From positions 2,683-17,649 of the forward strand of contig DFSS01000004.1 of assembly GCA_002381225.1 (NCBI GenBank): DNA of 14,967 nucleotides, given 5' to 3'. How positions within the stretch are numbered: the stretch's first letter is position 1; every line of letters starts with the position of its first letter. The notes under the pieces were generated by a model. That model saw nothing but the letters and a program-made list of their open reading frames with translations. It was not told the DNA's origin and did not search any database. A program made the translations under genes and the position numbers. The stretch is from Flavobacteriales bacterium UBA3431 (GTDB lineage Bacteria > Bacteroidota > Bacteroidia > Flavobacteriales > Schleiferiaceae). Positions 1-7,095 of the stretch are shown one piece after another.

Positions 1-602
1 GCAGTGCCAGAGCCCACGTAATTCATATCTACCAAGTAGATGTTGTTCGTGGATTCTTCCAAAACCATCGCGAAATAGGCATATGAAAGTGTACCTATTT
101 TGTAGGAATGGTAGACCACCCAAAGCTGACGGTTCGGGGCCGTGCCCTCCACTCCCATGAACACGTCGTCATTGGACGCCAACGGGGGGTTGAACGCATC
201 CCAATACGCAATCGTATTGTTGGGCATTGCGCTGTTTGGCAGGCTTGAATTGTCATTGAGGTTGGTGTCCACAACCGTGCTCGCCACCGTCGTGTCGAAG
301 GTCATCAGACCATTCTTATTCACACAAAACTTCGTAACGGCCGAGCCATAGAAGTTAAATGTGAAAGGAATGGTTTGCGCTGCAGACCATTCGTTCGATG
401 AAGCGCCCGAACCCGCAGTATTGTCGAGGATATTCGTGTATCCTGAACTTGAACTACTCTGATAGTAGTCATACCCGGTTCGCACACCCCCTGGGTTTCC
501 GGCGCTGGCACCTGAGTCCCACCAGCCGTAGGTCTGCGCACTTAAGCTGCCCGTCACCAGGAAGAAAAAGCAAGCCAACCAAAGAGTTAGTTTTTGTTTC
601 AT
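1..602 (-). CDS. Secreted surface protein, N-terminal part (cut by window edge)
   Basis: An open frame of 200 codons runs from an ATG at 602 off the left edge of the window, so the 3' end is missing. The protein begins with a clear signal peptide (MKQKLTLWLACFFFLVTGSL, then SAQ as a probable cleavage site). The mature part is rich in Ser, Asn, Thr, Gly and aromatic residues, as in extracellular beta-sandwich proteins; the stretch IPFTFNFYG, followed by a Val-Asn-Lys-Asn-Gly turn about 20 residues on, resembles adhesin- or lectin-like domains of large Bacteroidota surface proteins. Many such proteins are exported by the type IX system and carry a C-terminal sorting domain, but that end is not present, so this is inference only. 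No Shine-Dalgarno sequence precedes the ATG. It follows paaY on the same strand after 204 non-coding bases and is probably a separate transcription unit with no link to phenylacetate use. Confidence 0.8.
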   Translation of the reverse strand, partial: MKQKLTLWLACFFFLVTGSLSAQTYGWWDSGASAGNPGGVRTGYDYYQSSSSSGYTNILDNTAGSGASSNEWSAAQTIPFTFNFYGSAVTKFCVNKNGLMTFDTTVASTVVDTNLNDNSSLPNSAMPNNTIAYWDAFNPPLASNDDVFMGVEGTAPNRQLWVVYHSYKIGTLSYAYFAMVLEESTNNIYLVDMNYVGSGT

Positions 603-768
603 GCGATTAGAGATTTTGTTGAATAGTCCGACAAAATAGGAAATAAAATCTTTTTAAAAGCATCTAAATCGGCATAAAAGCCGAATAAACTATAGTTTTT
701 GTGCGATAAAATCCATTTATTGACGTAATAAAATTGTTTCCTAACGCAAACTAATGCACGCCAACAAG

Positions 769-783
769 GCCGCTTCACGCGGC
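769..783 (-). terminator. Possible weak terminator hairpin after paaY
   Basis: About 25 bases past the paaY stop on the minus strand there is a five-base-pair GC stem (GCCGC/GCGGC) with a five-base loop, followed on the minus strand by CTTGTTGG. The stem is short and the tail is not a proper T-run, so this is only a candidate for the end of the paa transcript. The rest of 603-806 is AT-rich leader of the 602 gene; a smaller ATAAAA-loop hairpin (TCGGC/GCCGA) lies near 670-685, and I see no gene or convincing promoter there. Confidence 0.25.
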
Positions 784-806
784 TGGTGGGCCTATGTTTC
801 CGGGTA

Positions 807-1385
807 TTATCGTGGGGAGTATCCGCCTTCAGAACGAGGGCGGTTTGGCTCGGGGGCCGTTAAAGGCTCACAGGCCTTTAAACTTTTTTCACATTCTTGA
901 GGCAACCTTTGATACCAAGCGGTTCCTTCTGATTTCCAAGCAATCTGTTCGTCCGTCACCTCTTTGACGATTTTTGCTGGATTTCCAACGACTACCGAGC
1001 GCGCAGGAACCTGCATGCCTTGTGGGACAAAGGCAAGAGCTCCAACAATGCTTTCTGAACCAATGACCGCGTCATCCATCAACACGGCATTCATGCCGAT
1101 TAAGCAATTGGACCCGACATGTGCACCATGTACAATCGCCCCGTGGCCAATATGGGCACGCGCCTCCAAGACTACGTCTTTCCCTGGAAAGACATGGACA
1201 ATACAGTTTTCCTGAACGTTGGCTCCGGCTTCAATGGTGATTCGCCCCCAGTCCCCCCGAAGAACCGCTCCTGGGCCAATGTATACATCGGCGCCAATCC
1301 AAACGTCCCCCGTCACATTTGCTTGGGGATGAACAAAGGCAGAGGGGTGAACGATCGGTCGAAGCCCGTTGAACTCAAAAAACAT
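807..1385 (-). CDS. paaY: PaaY, hexapeptide-repeat thioesterase / gamma-carbonic-anhydrase-like protein
   Basis: The 192-residue protein matches E. coli PaaY (about 196 residues) along nearly its whole length. It is a left-handed beta-helix protein built from hexapeptide repeats (residues ~10-140, e.g. VTGDVWIGADVYIGPGAVLR). The three His ligands typical of gamma-class carbonic anhydrase folds are present (H64, and H81 and H86 in HIGHGAIVH). PaaY proteins are reported to hydrolyse CoA thioesters that form when the ring-opened intermediate cyclises, so the likely role is clearing dead-end products of the phenylacetate pathway in the cytoplasm. The C-terminal helix (EQIAWKSEGTAWYQ) is the PaaY-type tail, which separates it from general gamma-carbonic anhydrases. 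It is the last gene of the block: its ATG follows the paaJ stop after one base. The final ~17 residues, rich in Pro, Arg and Ser, look disordered. Confidence 0.93.
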   Translation of the reverse strand: MFFEFNGLRPIVHPSAFVHPQANVTGDVWIGADVYIGPGAVLRGDWGRITIEAGANVQENCIVHVFPGKDVVLEARAHIGHGAIVHGAHVGSNCLIGMNAVLMDDAVIGSESIVGALAFVPQGMQVPARSVVVGNPAKIVKEVTDEQIAWKSEGTAWYQRLPQECEKSLKACEPLTAPEPNRPRSEGGYSPR

Positions 1386-1386
1386 G

Positions 1387-2595
1387 TTACGCGCGTTCCA
1401 GAATTAAGGCATAACCCTGACCTACTCCTATGCACATCGTCACCAATGCGTAGCGGCCATTTCGTCGATGCAATTCGCGGGCAGCGGCCAGAGCAATGCG
1501 CGCGCCCGTCATGCCAAGTGGATGACCCAGGGAAATCGCGCCCCCATTGGGATTGATTCGTTCATCGCGATCGTCCAAGCCCATGGCGCGGGTACATGCC
1601 AAGGATTGCGCAGCAAAGGCCTCATTAAGCTCTATGACATCTATGTCATCGAGCTGCAATCCCGCTTTGGCGAGAGCTATTTCGCTGGCGGGCACCGGGC
1701 CAATGCCCATGATTCGGGGCTCGACGCCAGCAACTCCGCCGGACACAATACGGGCTAGAGGGTTAAGTCCATGGGTTTTGAGTCCCTCTTGGCTTGCGAT
1801 CAATAAGGCAGCACTGCCGTCATTAAGTCCGCTGGCATTGCCCGCCGTAACAGTCCCTGGATTTCGGAATGCGGGCCTCAGAGCAGCCAGACCTTCAAGG
1901 CTTGTGTGGGGCTTGGGGAACTCATCATGCGCAACAACCACGGGAGACCCTTTGCGCTGAGGAATAGTTATAGGGGCAATTTCTTCCGACAATCGGCCGG
2001 CCTCTTGAGCTTTAGCTGTTTTTTGCTGGCTCCACAAGGCAAAGGCATCTTGGTCTTCTCTGCGAATCCCATATTGATCCACGAGATTTTCGGCCGTCTC
2101 GCCCATGGCCTCCACCCCATAGGACCCAGCCATCGCTGGATTCACAAAGCGCCACCCGAAGGAAGAATCATACAAAGCGCTGTCCGTTCCATAGGGCCGG
2201 CCAGATTTGCTCATGACATAGGGCGCTCGGGTCATGTGCTCTACTCCCCCAGCAACAAATACATGGCCATCCCCATGTGAAATGGCTCGACTAGCCTGGT
2301 GGACGGCGCTAAGTCCAGAGGCACAAAGACGGTTGACGGTTTCTCCCGGAACAGAGGGGGGATATCCGGCAAGCAAGGTCGCCATTCTTGCAATATTTCG
2401 GTTGTCCTCTCCCGCTTGGTTGGCACAACCAAGAATGACATCCCCTATGGCAGAGGGATCTAAAGAGGGGTGGCGATCCAACAGTGCACGAAGGCTGTGG
2501 GCAGCTAAATCATCCGCACGCATATCGCGAAGCACTCCCCCGAACGAACCGATGGGACTTCGTACGCCATCAACGAGATAAGAAGTTAGGTCCAT
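1387..2595 (-). CDS. paaJ: PaaJ, 3-oxoadipyl-CoA / 3-oxo-5,6-dehydrosuberyl-CoA thiolase
   Basis: A 402-residue thiolase, the usual length for the PaaJ/PcaF group. The full catalytic set is visible: nucleophile Cys91 in NRLCASGLSA, the NEAFAAQ motif, His358 in GGAISLGHPLGMTGAR and Cys388 in CIGVGQG. The enzyme cleaves 3-oxo-5,6-dehydrosuberyl-CoA and later 3-oxoadipyl-CoA with coenzyme A, releasing acetyl-CoA and, in the last step, succinyl-CoA. The GGAISLGHPLG pattern and the context between paaI and paaY favour PaaJ over a general fatty-acid thiolase (FadA) or acetoacetyl-CoA thiolase; the close relative PcaF of the protocatechuate pathway cannot be told apart by motif alone. Its start lies inside the end of paaI (10-base overlap), so the two are probably translated together. 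Confidence 0.93.
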   Translation of the reverse strand: MDLTSYLVDGVRSPIGSFGGVLRDMRADDLAAHSLRALLDRHPSLDPSAIGDVILGCANQAGEDNRNIARMATLLAGYPPSVPGETVNRLCASGLSAVHQASRAISHGDGHVFVAGGVEHMTRAPYVMSKSGRPYGTDSALYDSSFGWRFVNPAMAGSYGVEAMGETAENLVDQYGIRREDQDAFALWSQQKTAKAQEAGRLSEEIAPITIPQRKGSPVVVAHDEFPKPHTSLEGLAALRPAFRNPGTVTAGNASGLNDGSAALLIASQEGLKTHGLNPLARIVSGGVAGVEPRIMGIGPVPASEIALAKAGLQLDDIDVIELNEAFAAQSLACTRAMGLDDRDERINPNGGAISLGHPLGMTGARIALAAARELHRRNGRYALVTMCIGVGQGYALILERA

Positions 2596-2999
2596 AAGGA
2601 GTCTTTTTTAAATACGGTTCCATTGAAAAGCGCGACCGTGTTTTCGCCACACCGCACGGAAACGGCATACCTGGCAATCGTTTTGCCATTTTGTAATTCA
2701 ACCGCTTTCGCTTCCAGCTCATCGCCCGGGAAAACAGGGCGGGTGTGGGATATGCTGGTTTCGATGCTCACCGCGTGTTGGCCTCGGCTATTGCTCGCAA
2801 AGGCAAAAGCGCTGTCTGCCAAACTGAAGGTGATCCCCCCATGCGCAACAAGGAACCCATTGATCATGTCTTCGCGTACCGTCATCCGAAGGGTACAAGT
2901 GCCGGGTTCAATTTGACAAACCTTGACACCAAGCCATTGACTAAAGGCGTCTTTGGCCATCATTTTTTGAACGATTTCTTCGGGAGACAACGTACTCAT
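2586..2999 (-). CDS. paaI: PaaI, hotdog-fold phenylacetyl-CoA thioesterase
   Basis: A 137-residue hotdog-fold protein close in length to E. coli PaaI (140). The key segment is MINGFLVAHGGITFSLAD (residues 45-62), with Asn47, His53-Gly-Gly and the catalytic Asp62 of the PaaI subfamily; SADS/FAFASNS follows as in the family. PaaI hydrolyses phenylacetyl-CoA and hydroxyphenylacetyl-CoA and is thought to release coenzyme A when intermediates accumulate. I chose the ATG at 2999: the frame stays open upstream to 3080, but that extension would overlap the preceding gene by about 70 bases and has no family similarity. The chosen start is 10 bases after the stop of the upstream unknown gene, and the 3' end overlaps paaJ by 10 bases. 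Confidence 0.92.
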   Translation of the reverse strand: MSTLSPEEIVQKMMAKDAFSQWLGVKVCQIEPGTCTLRMTVREDMINGFLVAHGGITFSLADSAFAFASNSRGQHAVSIETSISHTRPVFPGDELEAKAVELQNGKTIARYAVSVRCGENTVALFNGTVFKKDSLWT

Positions 3000-3009
3000 G
3001 GGTAGAAAG

Positions 3010-3504
3010 TTACGATGCCTTGGGGCCATCAGGAATTTCAAGGGCCTCTTCAAAGCATCCGATGAGGATGTCGACCACAATCATGAGATTATGTTGTTGC
3101 AACTGGGCATCTGGGATTCCCTTTCGCAACTCTTGATGAAGAAAATTGCGTACTTCCGCAAAGACAAAGGGGCTGCGTGAAACGGCAACCACGCGCTCTA
3201 AGTCCAATTCTTCTTGGAGGTCAAGGGCTTCAAAGGCCTCCACTACGCCCGTGGTCACATCTTCGATGACCACATTGCTTATGGGAAGGACACGCAAGGC
3301 CGCCAATCTAAATCCCTCGCGCAAAAGCAAGGCGGAACGAACCAGTTGTTCGTGTTCGTCGTCCTCAAATTCCTCCGAAAGATTCAGCAGGAACCCAAAA
3401 AGAGCAGGTTGCTCATCCATGAAGGCGGAGAGATTGAGGCCATACTCCTCCTGGCTCCAAGAGCGGACGCGATGGACGGCATGTTCAAAAGTGGGTGCAG
3501 ACAT
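3010..3504 (-). CDS. Unrecognised acidic helical protein inside the paa block
   Basis: A 164-residue soluble protein that I do not recognise. It is acidic, with runs such as SEEFEDDEHEQ, and looks almost wholly alpha-helical, with regular leucine and valine spacing (e.g. LDLQEELDLERVVAV). There is no signal peptide, membrane segment, cysteine cluster, nucleotide-binding motif or obvious helix-turn-helix, and it does not look like a PaaX or TetR regulator. It sits seven bases after the paaH stop and ten bases before paaI, so it is almost surely co-transcribed and selected along with the pathway. Codon use resembles its neighbours. It could be a small accessory or scaffold protein for the pathway enzymes, or simply a passenger; the sequence alone does not say which. 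Confidence 0.82.
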   Translation of the reverse strand: MSAPTFEHAVHRVRSWSQEEYGLNLSAFMDEQPALFGFLLNLSEEFEDDEHEQLVRSALLLREGFRLAALRVLPISNVVIEDVTTGVVEAFEALDLQEELDLERVVAVSRSPFVFAEVRNFLHQELRKGIPDAQLQQHNLMIVVDILIGCFEEALEIPDGPKAS

Positions 3505-3511
3505 GAGTACG

Positions 3512-4684
3512 TTAAATAATTGGAGGTTGTTCAGCCCAGTCTCGGAGCAAGGGGCAGGGGCGATAGCGGGGGTCGCCGGTGCGAGAAAGCAAGGCTTCCA
3601 AGGTCTTCAGCGCCTGACCAAAGCCCCATTCGGCACCCCAGGCAATTAAGCCTTTGGGGTAATTCACACCTTGTGTCATCGCCACTTCCAAATCGGACGG
3701 AGAAGCTACCTGGCGGTAGACGGCGTCCGAAGCTTCGTTGATGAGTAATGCGAGAATTCGCTCCACGATTTTTTGACCCAACTCGAGGTCTGTCTTTGGC
3801 TCTTTCGAGGGGCTTCCCTCGTGGTAGTTATAAAAACCACGCCCGGTTTTCCTGCCCAACCAGCCTGCTTCAAGCAGGCGTTTTTGGGTCAAGTTGGGGC
3901 GGAATCTTGGGTCATAATAGAATTGGGTCCAAACGGTTTCCGTCACGGTATAATTCACGTCGTGGCCAATCAGGTCCATCAGCTCAAAGGGGCCCATGCG
4001 AAACCCCCCAAGATGGGTCATTGCCCAGTCGATTGTGGGAACATCTGCGATGCCTTCCTCTAGAATATTCAGGGCTTCCGCATAAAATGGACGGGCCACA
4101 CGATTGACAATAAAACCTGGGGTGTCTTTGGCCACGACTCCAACTTTACCCCAACGAAGTACTTCGGCCTCACAGCGCGCGACCACGGCGGGGTCTGTGG
4201 CTAAGCTGGGGACGATTTCCACCAATGGCATGAGCGGTGCGGGGTTAAAAAAGTGCAATCCGATGAGCCGCTCGGGGTGTGTGACGCCCGAGGATATGGC
4301 TGCAATACTCAGGGAAGACGTATTCGTCGCTAGAATACAATCCGGGCGAACCACGTCGTCAATAAGGGTAAAGACAGAACGCTTGGCTTCCAAGCTTTCA
4401 TAGATGGCCTCAATAACAAGATCCGACTCGGCCGCTTCCCGCAAATAGAGGATGGGGTGAATCCGGCCGAGTATGCCCTCGCCCTCTTCCGAAGTCAACC
4501 GACCTTTTTCGACAAGTCGTTCCATCGTGCCTCGAAGTTTGCTCATGGCGCGGTCGAGGGCCTCGTCTTTGGTGTCAAACAAAAAGACTTGGACGCCTGC
4601 TTGGGCAAGTACCTGGGCGATGCCCGACCCCATAGCGCCCGCACCAATGACGGTAGCTTTGTGAATGGTTGAGGCGTTTTGCAT
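3512..4684 (-). CDS. paaH: PaaH, 3-hydroxyadipyl-CoA dehydrogenase
   Basis: A 390-residue NAD-dependent 3-hydroxyacyl-CoA dehydrogenase. The Rossmann nucleotide motif GAGAMGSG is at residues 14-21, the NTSSLS segment with Ser123 and the catalytic pair His144 (HFFNPAP) and Glu156 (PLVEIV) follow, then the first C-terminal helical domain (TPGFIVNRVARPFYAEALNI onwards, ending near GRKTGRGFYNY) and a second related domain (LLINEASDAV ... GVNYPKGLIAWG). It oxidises 3-hydroxyadipyl-CoA to 3-oxoadipyl-CoA. E. coli PaaH is about 475 residues, so this is a shorter version. I chose the ATG at 4684; the frame runs on to 4816, but that part would intrude on paaG by about 80 bases and has no dehydrogenase similarity. 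FadB-like enzymes are excluded because no hydratase domain is attached. Confidence 0.92.
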   Translation of the reverse strand: MQNASTIHKATVIGAGAMGSGIAQVLAQAGVQVFLFDTKDEALDRAMSKLRGTMERLVEKGRLTSEEGEGILGRIHPILYLREAAESDLVIEAIYESLEAKRSVFTLIDDVVRPDCILATNTSSLSIAAISSGVTHPERLIGLHFFNPAPLMPLVEIVPSLATDPAVVARCEAEVLRWGKVGVVAKDTPGFIVNRVARPFYAEALNILEEGIADVPTIDWAMTHLGGFRMGPFELMDLIGHDVNYTVTETVWTQFYYDPRFRPNLTQKRLLEAGWLGRKTGRGFYNYHEGSPSKEPKTDLELGQKIVERILALLINEASDAVYRQVASPSDLEVAMTQGVNYPKGLIAWGAEWGFGQALKTLEALLSRTGDPRYRPCPLLRDWAEQPPII

Positions 4685-4733
4685 AGTCAAAGGGTGTAGG
4701 AATGAGACAAAGGTCGTGTTTCCGAGCGGATAC

Positions 4734-5510
4734 CTATTTGCCCAGAAAATTCGGACGTCGTTTTTCCAGGAAGGCGAGGACGCCTTCTTTGAAATCATGA
4801 CTCTCCCCCGCCACATTCTGAAGTTTCCGCTCTAGTTCCAGTTGCGCATCTAAGCCTTCGAACATCGAGGCATTGAGCGCTTGTTTGGTCAAGGCAAATG
4901 CTTGGGTTGGGGCCTGGGCTAGTCGTAAGGCGATTTGCATCGCTTCCTCCATCAATGTATCGGCGCTGCAAACTCGATAAATCATACCCGATTGTTGGGC
5001 TTCTAGGGCTGAGATTTTGTCACCGAGCATCATCCATGCCGAGGCACGACCAGGCCCGACTAAGCGGGGAAGTGTCCAAGTCCCTCCGGTGTCTGGTACG
5101 AGCCCAATGTTGGCAAACGCTTGAATAAAGGAGGCGTGCTCGCTGGCCAATACAATATCGCCCGTCAAGGCCAGGTTGGCTCCGGCCCCTGCCGCCACCC
5201 CATTGACCGCTACGACAATGGGCTTCATGACGGAGCGCATCAGTCGGACTAAGGGGTTATAATGCTCAGCCAATATGGTGTCGAGGCCGACCCCCTGGGG
5301 ATCGGTGGCTTCCCCTAAATCTTGCCCACTACAAAACGCCTTTCCCGCACCCGTGAGAATGACAGCACGAATACTATCATCCTCGTGGGCATTTTTCAAT
5401 GCGGCCTGTAACGCTAGAGCCATTTCGCGATTGAACGCGTTGTACTTGTCGGGCCTGTGAAGGGTCAAAACGCAAACCCCGTGTTGGACATGATGGTGTA
5501 TGGAATTCAT
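4734..5510 (-). CDS. paaG: PaaG, 1,2-epoxyphenylacetyl-CoA isomerase
   Basis: A 258-residue crotonase-fold protein (E. coli PaaG is 262). Oxyanion-hole segments are FCSGQDL (59-65) and GVAAGAGANLAL (104-115). The single catalytic acid Asp140 lies in GLVPDTGGTW, the PaaG signature; an ordinary enoyl-CoA hydratase would carry two Glu residues instead. The enzyme converts ring-1,2-epoxyphenylacetyl-CoA to the seven-membered oxepin-CoA and also isomerises double bonds later in the pathway. The C-terminal EGVLAFLEKRRPNFLGK is also PaaG-like. It lies 11 bases after the membrane-protein gene and 49 bases before paaH. No separate PaaF hydratase is found in the window, so either it is encoded elsewhere or another hydratase fills the step. 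Confidence 0.93.
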   Translation of the reverse strand: MNSIHHHVQHGVCVLTLHRPDKYNAFNREMALALQAALKNAHEDDSIRAVILTGAGKAFCSGQDLGEATDPQGVGLDTILAEHYNPLVRLMRSVMKPIVVAVNGVAAGAGANLALTGDIVLASEHASFIQAFANIGLVPDTGGTWTLPRLVGPGRASAWMMLGDKISALEAQQSGMIYRVCSADTLMEEAMQIALRLAQAPTQAFALTKQALNASMFEGLDAQLELERKLQNVAGESHDFKEGVLAFLEKRRPNFLGK

Positions 5511-5521
5511 GGTAGCTGAGC

Positions 5522-6928
5522 TTAAATGTACCGCAACATCGTGGTTGCCGAGGTTTTGTGTTCTGGGTTAATCTGGTAGGTGCGTTCACGCTTGTCATCC
5601 GGGTGAGGGATGCGCTGTATGAGTTCCAAGTACCCCATCATCTGCTCCGATTTACTATTGATTACTTGGATGGATTTACTCCGGATTTTACGCTGGTTTT
5701 CCCATGATTTATCAGCGGTATCAAGGATGGCATCTATATCCCGAATCGTCGCGGTTTGGCCAAAGGGGAGAAGAATAAGAAATCGAAGCAACCGGCGCTC
5801 AGGCGCATTAAGGGACTGAACAAACTGCCTCTCAATCCCAGGTTGTGCCAGGTTGTATCGAACCAGAAAGGTTATAAGGAAGAGCACGGCAAGCAGAACG
5901 ACAAGAAACTCTGTGGTGTATTTGGTGTATAAAAATTTCGAACGCGTCACATAAATGGGCTGCCCTGAGTCCACACTTTGTGCCCAAAGTTCATCCAAAC
6001 TAAGTTTTCGGATTCGCACGCTTGGATTGGACATAGTGCTGGCCGAGTAGATCAATGCCACATTTTTCCCAGAAATAATCACACCTTCAAATCCGTTGAA
6101 CGAACCGGTTCCGGCGATCATCCCTTGAACTTGACGCATTTCATTCTCCAGCACATCGCCAACATAGAGTCGTTTATCTACCTCTAAGAGGAAGCGAGAG
6201 CCAATGTGGCCAATGAAATTGTATTCATGAGGGGAATCGTCTAAAGCCAGGGAGAAGTAGCCTTGAAATTCGCTTGTGCCATTCGCTAGGTTGATCTGGA
6301 ATACTTCATGTTGTGTTGTGTTCGGGGCCACATCCGGATCCGGGAAGGAAGAGGTTATGTAAACTCCTGGGGCCTTCTCCACAGACCAAAGCATAGCGAA
6401 ATCTTCTGGAAGCACGCCCTCGGGGACAATGCGCTCCCATTCTTTTAGGTCGGTGTCAAAGTAAATCAGGGCCGGGCTCCGAGACCAAAATCCTGAGCCA
6501 CCATAGCTATACAGGGTGCGGTCATAAACGGCCCGAAAGCAATCAAAATTATATCCGCTATAAAACGTGTTGTCCAGCCTAATTGGAAGTTTCGATGGAC
6601 CCGAGCCCATCCCAAAGACCACGCCACTCCCAGCAAAGGTGAATAGTGTGGTGTCCTCTGAAGTGAAGACATAAGGGGGGCCCAGCCTGATGAGCGCGTC
6701 ATCGTCACTTAACGTGGGAAAACTATCCACGGCAACCCAGAGATATTGACGTAAAACGGACTTAGTGCCTTGACGAAAATCATATTGCACTACTTCACCC
6801 TCTTGAAGAACATAGGCGACTGAGTTTTCTGGAGCCACCCACAAACTGGATTGAGCTGCGAGCCGGTTGGAGTCCGTGAATAGGGCCAGTGCACTAAGAA
6901 TCAGGCAAAAATGAAGACGCATATACAT
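5522..6928 (-). CDS. Membrane protein: signal peptide, Kelch/propeller-like ectodomain, one helix, possible winged-helix tail
   Basis: About 468 residues, function not known. In order: a signal peptide (RLHFCLILSALALF, likely cut after LAAQ); some 300 residues of beta-rich sequence with Kelch-like elements (LYSYGGSGFW, then ALIYFDTDLKEWE, ending in a Trp-Glu as in Kelch blades); a single membrane helix near residues 340-357 (FLVVLLAVLFLITFLV); and a cytoplasmic tail of about 110 residues. The tail has a helix starting LNAPERRLLRFLI, a DIDAIL helix, a basic stretch NQRKIRSKSIQVIN and a strand-like end (KRERTYQINP), an order that could fit a winged helix. This suggests a one-piece membrane sensor or regulator, but that is inference. 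It leads the paaGH-IJY block, 11 bases before paaG. Start: ATG at 6928 (6922 also possible); a GTG at 6961 would lie upstream of the proposed promoter. Confidence 0.8.
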   Translation of the reverse strand: MYMRLHFCLILSALALFTDSNRLAAQSSLWVAPENSVAYVLQEGEVVQYDFRQGTKSVLRQYLWVAVDSFPTLSDDDALIRLGPPYVFTSEDTTLFTFAGSGVVFGMGSGPSKLPIRLDNTFYSGYNFDCFRAVYDRTLYSYGGSGFWSRSPALIYFDTDLKEWERIVPEGVLPEDFAMLWSVEKAPGVYITSSFPDPDVAPNTTQHEVFQINLANGTSEFQGYFSLALDDSPHEYNFIGHIGSRFLLEVDKRLYVGDVLENEMRQVQGMIAGTGSFNGFEGVIISGKNVALIYSASTMSNPSVRIRKLSLDELWAQSVDSGQPIYVTRSKFLYTKYTTEFLVVLLAVLFLITFLVRYNLAQPGIERQFVQSLNAPERRLLRFLILLPFGQTATIRDIDAILDTADKSWENQRKIRSKSIQVINSKSEQMMGYLELIQRIPHPDDKRERTYQINPEHKTSATTMLRYI

Positions 6929-6943
6929 ATGTGATAATGTGTG

Positions 6944-6973
6944 ACAAGGTAGTGGTTTCACGAATTCTCACAA
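6944..6973 (-). promoter_or_regulatory. Candidate Bacteroidota promoter for the membrane protein-paaGHIJY block
   Basis: On the minus strand a TTG (6973-6971) is followed after exactly 19 bases by TACCTTGT (6951-6944), a near match to the Bacteroidota -7 element TAnnTTTG at the spacing usual for the phylum. Transcription would begin near 6938, just before the ATG at 6928, and would exclude the GTG at 6961. The -7 box misses two consensus bases, so this is a moderate to weak call. Confidence 0.35.
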
Positions 6974-7047
6974 TTATTTGGAGGGAAATCAAAATTTGTT
7001 TCATTTTTGTTCTGCCTCAGGGCCTCACACCAAACCAAACCCTTTTA

Positions 7048-7075
7048 GACCCCCGCGAGACGGGGGTTTTTTTTT
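7048..7075 (+). terminator. Strong intrinsic terminator, plus-strand orientation
   Basis: A seven-base-pair stem ACCCCCG/CGGGGGT with the loop CGAGA is followed directly by nine T on the plus strand: a textbook intrinsic terminator for plus-strand transcription. On the minus strand the bases after the stem are TCTAAAA, a poor tail, so it should be weak for the paaABCD transcript that comes from the right. No plus-strand gene is seen to its left. The whole non-coding stretch 6929-7095 contains this element, the candidate promoter at 6944-6973 and nothing else that I can recognise. Confidence 0.75.
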
Positions 7076-7095
7076 AAACCCCGCCGAAAGAATCC

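Noticed and set aside
671..684. Small hairpin TCGGC-ATAAAA-GCCGA in the gap before the secreted-protein gene
   Set aside because: The stem is only five pairs and is not followed by a T-run on either strand, so I do not call it a terminator.
1119..2581. Several plus-strand open frames of 90-145 codons opposite paaY and paaJ
   Set aside because: They lie fully inside strongly recognised minus-strand genes, have no family motifs and arise from the moderately high GC content.
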